Shown here: positions 57,807-64,000 of the stretch, in pieces
Position numbering within the stretch: position 1 is the first letter of the stretch
Layout of the letters: the number at the start of each line of letters is the position of its first letter
Origin: Rhodoplanes tepidamans
GTDB taxonomy: Bacteria; Pseudomonadota; Alphaproteobacteria; Rhizobiales; Xanthobacteraceae
NCBI RefSeq assembly: GCF_030813915.1
Contig: NZ_JAUSUJ010000029.1
Coordinates: 16,043 to 80,042 of the forward strand
Length of the DNA: 64,000 nt
Reading direction: 5' to 3'
Notes under the pieces: generated by a model
Database searches by the model: none
Told to the model about the DNA's origin: nothing
The model's input: only the letters and a program-made list of their open reading frames with translations
Translations under genes and position numbers: made by a program

Positions 57807-60356
57807 TCACGCGGGCGGGGCGCTCGCCGCGATCTGGTCGTGCAGGCCGAGCGCGAGCGGCCGGGCGCCGCCGAGCGGCGTCAGCAGCACGGTGACGACG
57901 CCGACCTTGTCGGCGAGCGGCGGCATCAGGACGAGCAGCGATCCCTCGGGCCCGCCCTTGAAGACGTCGTCGACCAGGGTCGCCCCGACGGCCTGGACCC
58001 GGTCCGCCCCGAGCATCGTCACCCGTCCGTCCTTGACCGCCTTGGTGCCGGTCTTGCCCTGCTGCAGGGCGACGCCGCGCAGCAGCGCGCGCGGGGCGAT
58101 CCGGCCGACCGGCACGCCGACGGCCTGGATGCGGCTCTCGGCCCGCATCGGGATGCGCAGCCGGATGTCGCCCGAGGCCGTCCTGGCGCAGGCGACCTCG
58201 ATCGTCGCGGCCTGCCGCTGGTCGACCACCGTCACCGTCACCCGGCCGCAGTCGACGTCGCCGAACACGTCCCCGGGGAGCAGGCCGGACCCGAGCAGCG
58301 CATAGGCGAAGCCGTGCGCCGGCGACAGCGACGCCAGGCTGCCGGCCGGCCACATGGTCGGAGCGAACAGCAGGCAGGCATCGGGCAGCGCCTTGGTCAG
58401 GGCGGCGTGGCGCGCCGCCAGCGGATCGGCCAGCGCCAGCGTGGTGCGCGAGCCGAGATTGATGTCGTGGGACAGGCTGCCGAGCACCACCACCTCGTCG
58501 TCGGTCGGCAGCAGCATCAGCCGGCACAGGGTGGCCGCCGTCCAGGCCACCGCCGTGTCGACGTCGGCCAGCGGGTCGGGACGGCCCTCCGCGACATCGG
58601 CGGCGAGCGCCGTGGCGAAGTCGAGGGCGGCGGCGCGGATCTCGGTCGTCAGCGCCACCTGGGCCGGGTCGCGGTGCTCGCTCTCCCGCACCGGAAGGCC
58701 ATCGCGATAGGAGCGCACGCTGGCGGTGGGTGCGGCGCAGAGCTGCTCCAGCACCGCGACGTTGCCCATCAGGGCGCTCTTCACCTCGGGCGTCACCACG
58801 AGATCCGAGATGGTGCTCTCGGCATTGTCGGGGGCGAGGCGCTCGAGCGCCGAGTCGCGGCCGATCAGGTAGAGCCCGTGCAGCCGCGGGCCGCCGTCCG
58901 GGAAGGCGAGGTCGAGGGCGCGGCGCAGGCCGCGCTGGACCGTGCCGCTGTAGCCGAGGTCGACCAGCACCAGGTCGGTCACCGCGTCGAAGTCCGGAAT
59001 CTCGCGGCGCAGATGGGCGAGCAGGCCGTCGCGCATGCCGCCGGCCAGATCCGCGATCACCTTGCGGCCGAACAGCTCGGGCAGGGCGGCGGCGAGGGTG
59101 CGGCCGTCGGTGACGCCGCCGGCCCGGGCGAAGAAGCGATGCAGGGCCGGCGCGTCGATGGCGAGCATGTCGACCGCGGTCGGGTGATCGATCTCCTCGA
59201 TCGGGCCGAGCAGCAGGTCGAAGCCGCCGGGGCCGTCGGCGCAGGAGAGGCTCGCGGTGCGGCGGTTGACCTCGACATAGGCGGCCGGCCGGTCGGGGTG
59301 CAGCCGCGTCCACAGTGCGTGCGACAGGGCGCCGTCGCGGGCCAGGAAGGCGACCGCGACGCGGCCGCCGGCCGCCTCGAGGCGCTCCACCCGGTCGAGG
59401 ACGAAGCGGTCGAAACCGGCCATCACCGGGCCGAGCACCGTGGTGCCGATCACGCCGGCCGGCGAGGTCGCCGGGGTGGTGCGGGCGATGCGGCGGCGCA
59501 TGGTGCGCAGGCCGCCGTCGAGGCGCCGGCCGGTGGCCGAGCGGGCGACCGCCATGTCGAACACCGTGTCCTCGCGCTGCAGGACGCCGGCCAGCCAGGC
59601 GGTCGCCTGGGCGTAGGGGCGGGCGCCGATGCCGAGCCGGCGCGGGGCGAGGACGTCGGCCGCCGGATTGTCGCCCATGTGGGTCACGGCGCCGGGGGCG
59701 AGCCCCTCGGTGGCCAGCACCCGCTCGAACAGGCGGCCGGTCTTGCCGGTGCCGTGGTCGCAGGAGGCGTAGAGGAAGTCCCAGGCGAGGCCGGGCCGGC
59801 AGTGGCGCAGCAGCCGGGCGAGCCGCTCGCCGTCCCAGTAGGTGTCGGAGACGAAGCCGGTGCGCAGCCCCTCGGCGCGCGCCGCGTCGTACAGGAAGGC
59901 GACGTCGGGGTCGGCGAAGCAGAGATCGAGCTCGGCCTGGAACTCGGCCTCGGCGAGGTCGGCCGGCGACAGCGCGGACAGGCCGAACAGCCGGCGCGGG
60001 AACTCGGCCCAGATCTCCTCGATCGTCACCTCGCCGTCGCGGCCGTCGGTCTTGCTGCGCTTGCGCGCCGTGGTCTCGGCGAAGCGGCGGTGCTGGACGA
60101 AGCTCTCGACCAGGCCGGGCCGCGCCACGTCGGCGCCGACGTGGCGGGCGGTGAGCTCGAACACCCCGTCCGGCGCCGTGCAGCGGCGCATCAGAACGGT
60201 GTCGAAGACGTCGAAGGAGAACGCGGCGCCGGTCCGCGGCGCCGCGGCCGGCCCGCCGGTTCCGCCTGCCGCCGTGGCGGCGCCCGCCGTCCCGTCCTGC
60301 CGCTTCGGCGCACGCTGTGCCGCCAGGGCGGCCGCTCCCCTCTCGTCGACCCGCAT
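57807..60356 (-). CDS. Large HAD-containing protein (COG5610-like), 849 aa
   Basis: 849 residues from ATG 60356. After an Ala/Gly-rich head, the HAD domain (~44-275) has motif [13 protein letters not shown] (D49, T53), motif [11 protein letters not shown], motif [16 protein letters not shown] and motif [14 protein letters not shown], so the phosphatase site looks complete, unlike the HAD at 31946. The rest (~275-849) is an unrecognised region with [33 protein letters not shown] and a C-terminal beta-rich part. Such two-part HAD proteins often sit in polysaccharide or glycan gene sets; no glycosyltransferase lies here. Divergent from fabI across 244 bp. Confidence 0.82.
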   Translation of the reverse strand: MRVDERGAAALAAQRAPKRQDGTAGAATAAGGTGGPAAAPRTGAAFSFDVFDTVLMRRCTAPDGVFELTARHVGADVARPGLVESFVQHRRFAETTARKRSKTDGRDGEVTIEEIWAEFPRRLFGLSALSPADLAEAEFQAELDLCFADPDVAFLYDAARAEGLRTGFVSDTYWDGERLARLLRHCRPGLAWDFLYASCDHGTGKTGRLFERVLATEGLAPGAVTHMGDNPAADVLAPRRLGIGARPYAQATAWLAGVLQREDTVFDMAVARSATGRRLDGGLRTMRRRIARTTPATSPAGVIGTTVLGPVMAGFDRFVLDRVERLEAAGGRVAVAFLARDGALSHALWTRLHPDRPAAYVEVNRRTASLSCADGPGGFDLLLGPIEEIDHPTAVDMLAIDAPALHRFFARAGGVTDGRTLAAALPELFGRKVIADLAGGMRDGLLAHLRREIPDFDAVTDLVLVDLGYSGTVQRGLRRALDLAFPDGGPRLHGLYLIGRDSALERLAPDNAESTISDLVVTPEVKSALMGNVAVLEQLCAAPTASVRSYRDGLPVRESEHRDPAQVALTTEIRAAALDFATALAADVAEGRPDPLADVDTAVAWTAATLCRLMLLPTDDEVVVLGSLSHDINLGSRTTLALADPLAARHAALTKALPDACLLFAPTMWPAGSLASLSPAHGFAYALLGSGLLPGDVFGDVDCGRVTVTVVDQRQAATIEVACARTASGDIRLRIPMRAESRIQAVGVPVGRIAPRALLRGVALQQGKTGTKAVKDGRVTMLGADRVQAVGATLVDDVFKGGPEGSLLVLMPPLADKVGVVTVLLTPLGGARPLALGLHDQIAASAPPA

Positions 60357-60600
60357 GTCCCGTCCCGCTGGTGTCGTGTGTCTCTTTGTAAACGGCGGGG
60401 CGGGACGAACCGGGCGGCGTTTGGCAGGCCGCGCGGGGTGGCGGGGGCAGGCGGAGGGGGCGGAACAGGCGAGATCGTTCGCGGGCTTTCGGAAAATCCG
60501 GCCAGTTGCCGGTGGTTGGCCTCCGCCCCCGCCTTGCCGCCCTCCGGCCCCTGTGCCATAGGTGCGGCCGCGCCGGGCACCGGTTGCACAGAGGATCACC

Positions 60601-61419
60601 ATGCCGGATACTGCAGGGCTCTTGCGCGGCAAGCGCGGGCTGATTTTTGGTGTCGCCAACAATCGTTCGATCGCGTGGGGAATCGCCAAGGCCGCGCGGG
60701 CCCAGGGGGCCGAACTCGGATTCACCTATCAGGGCGAGGTCCTGAAGAAGCGGGTCGAGCCGCTCGCCGCCGAGCTGGGCGCCCGCCTGATCGGCCACTG
60801 CGACGTCACCGAGCCGGCGACCATCGACGCGGTCTTCGCCGCCGCCGCCGAGGCGTTCGGGACCATCGACTTCGTCGTCCATGCGGTCGCGTTCTCGGAC
60901 AAGGACGAGCTCGACGGACGCTACGTCGACACCTCGGCCGACAACTTCTCCAAGACCATGCTGATCAGCTGCTACTCGTTCACCGCGCTCGCCCAGCGCG
61001 CCGAGAAGCTGATGCCGAACGGCGGGTCCCTGCTCACCCTGACCTACTACGGCGCCGAGAAGTGGATGCCGCACTACAACGTCATGGGGGTGGCGAAGGC
61101 GGCGCTCGAGGCCTCGGTGCGCTACATGGCGGCCGACCTCGGCGAGAAGAACATCCGGGTGAACGCCGTCTCGGCCGGCCCGATCAAGACGCTGGCCGCC
61201 GCCGGCATCGGCGACTTCCGCTACATCCTGCGCTGGAACGAGTACAACTCGCCGCTCAAGCGCACCGTGACGATCGACGAGGTCGGCGACACCGCCGTCT
61301 ACCTGCTGTCCGACCTCGCCCGCGGGGTGACGGGCGAGATCCACCACGTCGACGCCGGCTACCACGTGGTCGGCATGAAGCGGCCGGACGCCCCGGACAT
61401 CTCGGTCGTCAAGGACTGA
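60601..61419 (+). CDS. fabI: Enoyl-[acyl-carrier-protein] reductase FabI
   Basis: 272 residues from ATG 60601, behind AGAGGAT. SDR-like with the FabI cofactor motif [17 protein letters not shown] (no GxxxGIG), [23 protein letters not shown] and the catalytic Tyr-x6-Lys pattern in [39 protein letters not shown] is the substrate-loop region. It reduces trans-2-enoyl-ACP in the last step of fatty-acid elongation. Followed by aroC 113 bp downstream, and a hairpin between. Confidence 0.96.
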   Translation: MPDTAGLLRGKRGLIFGVANNRSIAWGIAKAARAQGAELGFTYQGEVLKKRVEPLAAELGARLIGHCDVTEPATIDAVFAAAAEAFGTIDFVVHAVAFSDKDELDGRYVDTSADNFSKTMLISCYSFTALAQRAEKLMPNGGSLLTLTYYGAEKWMPHYNVMGVAKAALEASVRYMAADLGEKNIRVNAVSAGPIKTLAAAGIGDFRYILRWNEYNSPLKRTVTIDEVGDTAVYLLSDLARGVTGEIHHVDAGYHVVGMKRPDAPDISVVKD

Positions 61420-61444
61420 CCGGACCGACCCTCCGGCCGGGGCG

Positions 61445-61473
61445 GCCCGCGCCGCCTGCCGGCCGGCGCGGGC
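61445..61473 (+). terminator. Hairpin after fabI
   Basis: Arms GCCCGCGCCG (61445-61454) and CGGCGCGGGC (61464-61473) with a 9-bp loop, followed by GATTTGA. A stable stem with a poor U-tract, between fabI and aroC. Confidence 0.45.
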
Positions 61474-61532
61474 GATTTGACCCCCGGGGGGCGGCGCGCT
61501 ACCAGACCGGCAGCGCAGGACCCCCGGACCCC

Positions 61533-62699
61533 ATGTCGTTCAACACCTTCGGCCACCTCTTTCGGGTCACCACCTTCGGCGAGAGCCACGGGGTCGCGCT
61601 CGGCTGCGTCGTCGACGGCTGCCCGCCGAAGATTCCGCTCGAGGTCGAGGAGATCCAGGCGTTCCTGGATCGCCGCCGCCCCGGCCAGTCGCGCTTCACC
61701 ACCCAGCGGCGCGAGCCCGACACGGTGAAGATCCTCTCCGGCGTTTTCGCCGACCCGGAGACCGGCCGCCAGGTCACCACCGGCACGCCGGTCGCGCTCG
61801 TCATCGAGAACACCGACCAGCGCAGCAAGGACTACGGGGCGATCAAGGACGCCTACCGGCCGGGCCACGCCGACTACACCTACGACGCGAAGTACGGGCT
61901 GCGCGACTACCGCGGCGGTGGCCGCTCGTCGGCGCGGGAGACGGCGGCGCGGGTCGCCGCCGGGGCAATCGCCCGCAAGGTGGTGCCGGGACTTTCGGTG
62001 CGCGCCGCGCTCGTCCAGGTCGGCCGCCACCGCATCGACCGCAACAACTGGGACTGGGACGAGGTCGACCGGAACCCGTTCTTCTGTCCGGATGCCGCGG
62101 CCGCGGCCGTCTTCGCCGACTATCTCGACGACGTCCGCAAGTCCGGCTCCTCGGTGGGGGCCGTGGTGGAGGTGGTCGCCGACGGCGTGCCGCCTGGGCT
62201 CGGCGCCCCGGTCTACGGCAAGCTGGACGCCGATCTGGCGAGCGCCCTGATGGGCATCAACGCCGTCAAGGGCGTCGAGATCGGGGCGGGCTTCGCCGCG
62301 GCCGAGCTGACCGGCGAGGACAATGCCGACGAGATGCGGATCGGCAACGACGGTGCGCCGCGCTTCCTGTCCAACCATGCCGGCGGCGTGCTCGGCGGCA
62401 TCTCCACGGGCCAGCCGCTGGTCTGCCGCTTCGCCGTCAAGCCGACCTCCTCGATCCTCACCCCGCGGGCGACCGTGACCCGCTTCGGCGAGGAGACCGA
62501 GATCCTCACCAAGGGCCGCCACGACCCCTGCGTCGGGATCAGGGCCGTCCCGGTCGCCGAGGCGATGGTGGCGTGCGTGGTCGCCGATCATTATCTGCGC
62601 CAGCGCGGGCAGGTCGGCGAGACGCCGGCCTGGCCGTTCGCGCGCGGTCCCGCGGCCCCCGAAGAGATCCCCGCCGCTCACACGAAAGTCCGCGAATGA
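61533..62699 (+). CDS. aroC: Chorismate synthase
   Basis: 388 residues from ATG 61533. Signatures: [20 protein letters not shown] (motif 1), [20 protein letters not shown] with the [20 protein letters not shown] motif, and C-terminal [17 protein letters not shown]. It makes chorismate from EPSP using reduced FMN. The C-terminal tail (~375-388) is short. Its stop overlaps the ribB start (ATGA), so the two are translationally coupled. Confidence 0.97.
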   Translation: MSFNTFGHLFRVTTFGESHGVALGCVVDGCPPKIPLEVEEIQAFLDRRRPGQSRFTTQRREPDTVKILSGVFADPETGRQVTTGTPVALVIENTDQRSKDYGAIKDAYRPGHADYTYDAKYGLRDYRGGGRSSARETAARVAAGAIARKVVPGLSVRAALVQVGRHRIDRNNWDWDEVDRNPFFCPDAAAAAVFADYLDDVRKSGSSVGAVVEVVADGVPPGLGAPVYGKLDADLASALMGINAVKGVEIGAGFAAAELTGEDNADEMRIGNDGAPRFLSNHAGGVLGGISTGQPLVCRFAVKPTSSILTPRATVTRFGEETEILTKGRHDPCVGIRAVPVAEAMVACVVADHYLRQRGQVGETPAWPFARGPAAPEEIPAAHTKVRE

Positions 62700-63796
62700 C
62701 GAACGAGAACAACAAGCGCGTCGAGGCGGCCGTCGCCGCCTTCGCGCGCGGCGAGCTGGTCATCGTCACCGACGACAACGACCGCGAGGACGAGGGCGAC
62801 CTGTTCGTCGCCGCCTCGATGTGCACGCCCGAGAAGATGGCCTTCATCATCCGCCACACCTCGGGCATCGTCTGCGCGCCGCTCTCCGCCGAGGAGGCGC
62901 GGCGCCTGCGGCTCGACCCGATGGTCGCCGCCAACGACGCGCCGCTCGGCACCGCCTTCACGGTGTCGGTCGACGTGAAGCACGGCTTCGTCACCGGCAT
63001 CTCGGCCGAGGAGCGCACCAACACGGTGCGGGCGCTCGCCAATCACAACTCCGCGGCGGCCGACTTCGTGCGGCCCGGCCACGTGTTTCCGCTGGTGGCG
63101 CGCGAGGGTGGCGTGCTGATGCGCTCCGGCCACACCGAGGCCTGCGTCGACCTGTGCCGGCTCGCCGGCCTGCCGCCGGTCGGCGTGCTGGCCGAGCTGA
63201 TGAACGACGACGGCACGGTGATGCGCGGCCCCGAGGTCGCGGCCTTCGCGCAGAAGCACGAGCTCGTCTCCATCTCGGTCGCCGACCTGATCGCCTACCG
63301 CCAAGTGCGCGACAAGCTGGTCGAGCGCATCTCCAGTTTCACGGTGCAGACCGAGATCGGGCCGCTGAAGGGCTATGCCTATGTGACGCCGTTCGAGGCC
63401 GTGCACCACATGGCGATCGTCGTCGGCGACATCGAGGACGGCCGCGACGTGCTCACCCGCCTGCATCGCCACAACCTGCTGCGCGACACCTTCGGGGGCG
63501 CGCCGACCGTCCACGCGACGCTGCGGCGCTTCAAGCAGGAGGGGCGGGGCGTGCTCGTCTTCCTGCGCGACGGCACCGTCGGGGTGCCGGCGGCCGACCT
63601 GCCGAAGAACGGGGACGGGCCCTCCGAGTCCGAGGCGGCCCGCACCATGCAATGGCGCGAGATCGGCGTCGGCGCGCAGATCCTCAAGGATCTCGGCGTC
63701 ACCTCGATCCGCCTGCTCACCTCGGCCGAGCACAAGTATGTCGGCCTCGCCGGCTTCGGCATCGAGATCGTCGGCACCGAGCCGATCGCGGGCTGA
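62696..63796 (+). CDS. ribB: DHBP synthase with degenerate GTP cyclohydrolase II domain
   Basis: 366 residues from ATG 62696. N-terminal RibB domain (~1-205): [17 protein letters not shown] (metal/substrate site), [39 protein letters not shown] and SHTEA-type [13 protein letters not shown]. It forms dihydroxybutanone phosphate for riboflavin. The C-terminal RibA-like half (~210-366) retains the fold ([33 protein letters not shown]) but lacks the three zinc cysteines of GTP cyclohydrolase II, where [14 protein letters not shown] stands. Only the DHBP activity is expected. Coupled to aroC by ATGA overlap. Confidence 0.93.
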   Translation: MTNENNKRVEAAVAAFARGELVIVTDDNDREDEGDLFVAASMCTPEKMAFIIRHTSGIVCAPLSAEEARRLRLDPMVAANDAPLGTAFTVSVDVKHGFVTGISAEERTNTVRALANHNSAAADFVRPGHVFPLVAREGGVLMRSGHTEACVDLCRLAGLPPVGVLAELMNDDGTVMRGPEVAAFAQKHELVSISVADLIAYRQVRDKLVERISSFTVQTEIGPLKGYAYVTPFEAVHHMAIVVGDIEDGRDVLTRLHRHNLLRDTFGGAPTVHATLRRFKQEGRGVLVFLRDGTVGVPAADLPKNGDGPSESEAARTMQWREIGVGAQILKDLGVTSIRLLTSAEHKYVGLAGFGIEIVGTEPIAG

Positions 63797-63830
63797 TCGC
63801 GGGCCGGCCCGCGTCGGGCCCGCGCTTGTC

Positions 63831-64000
63831 GCGGGCCGCGCCGGTGCACACATGATTTCCGAGACGCAGGCGTGGGGGGGGGCGGGCCCCCGCCCCCACA
63901 AGGCCCCCCCCCCCCCCCCCGGGTGCGCCAAGAGGCCACGAATGGTGTGGGAATCTCGCAGATAGAGGTGTGTGCCCGCAGGGAGGGCGGCTTAGAGGCC
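63831..64000. other. Probable contig-end artefact sequence
   Basis: After ribB the composition changes abruptly: nine G's at 63874-63882, seventeen C's at 63904-63920, and mixed low-complexity sequence. ACACAT (63848-63853), TTCCGAG (63857-63863), GTGT (63945-63948) and ATCTCG (63953-63958) loosely echo the order of words in Illumina transposase-style adapters. No gene is called here; the stretch is probably not genuine chromosome. Confidence 0.5.

Noticed and set aside
57840..62699. 1619-codon plus-strand frame spanning several genes
   Set aside because: Its 5' two-thirds is antisense to the HAD protein and out of frame with fabI; only the 3' part is aroC, called from its own ATG.

Overview
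The window is very GC-rich (about 70% by eye) and densely coded. It looks like the chromosome of a Hyphomicrobiales (Rhizobiales) alphaproteobacterium, probably near Xanthobacteraceae/Bradyrhizobiaceae (Rhodoplanes-like). The genus is inferred from gene order and protein style, not proven. The main clue is the order ccmI-ccmE-ccmF-ccmH, then a DegP/HtrA protease, an OmpR-type regulator with its kinase, and glnE, which is a rhizobial-type arrangement. No rRNA, tRNA or CRISPR array was seen. The sequence appears to be a draft contig: the last ~170 bases contain long G and C homopolymers and look like assembly or read-end artefact.

Layout. 1-1.8 kb: a lower-GC accessory edge with a nitrilase-like protein broken by an in-frame TGA, plus a small orphan protein. 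2.2-6.7 kb: a PepSY protein with a PhoP/PhoQ-like two-component pair split by an intergenic repeat, a polysaccharide deacetylase and a glycine-zipper lipoprotein. 6.8-13.9 kb: a 476-aa conserved unknown and the cytochrome c maturation operon, interrupted by an antisense toxin-antitoxin pair. 14.1-22.6 kb: CorA transporter, DegP, a second two-component system and glnE. 22.7-28.9 kb: a Xre/RES toxin-antitoxin module, a large PAS histidine kinase and pepN.

29.5-44.5 kb is a catabolic/transport region. It has four Bug-type (tripartite tricarboxylate) solute-binding proteins without their membrane partners, a zinc alcohol dehydrogenase, a HAD-fold protein that has lost its catalytic residues, a metallo-beta-lactamase protein coupled to an IlvD/Edd sugar-acid dehydratase, two MFS transporters, a DapA-family aldolase and an IclR regulator with two near-identical 15-bp palindromes upstream. 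The likely joint role is uptake and breakdown of sugar acids or related carboxylates through 2-keto-3-deoxy intermediates (inference).

44.7-64 kb: mostly housekeeping and central metabolism. This covers an MBL hydrolase, a DUF1499 protein, a class III aminotransferase, an L,D-transpeptidase lipoprotein, a second CorA, GTP-dependent PEP carboxykinase, methylmalonate-semialdehyde dehydrogenase, an SDR, pdxH, an RT0821-type lipoprotein, a CbpA-like DnaJ, an 849-aa HAD-containing protein, fabI, aroC and a RibBA-type protein whose GTP cyclohydrolase half has lost its zinc cysteines.

The most notable observations are two toxin-antitoxin modules lodged in or beside conserved housekeeping operons, each with a palindromic operator candidate; the catalytically dead HAD protein; the interrupted nitrilase-like protein at the left edge; and dispersed intergenic palindromic repeats.
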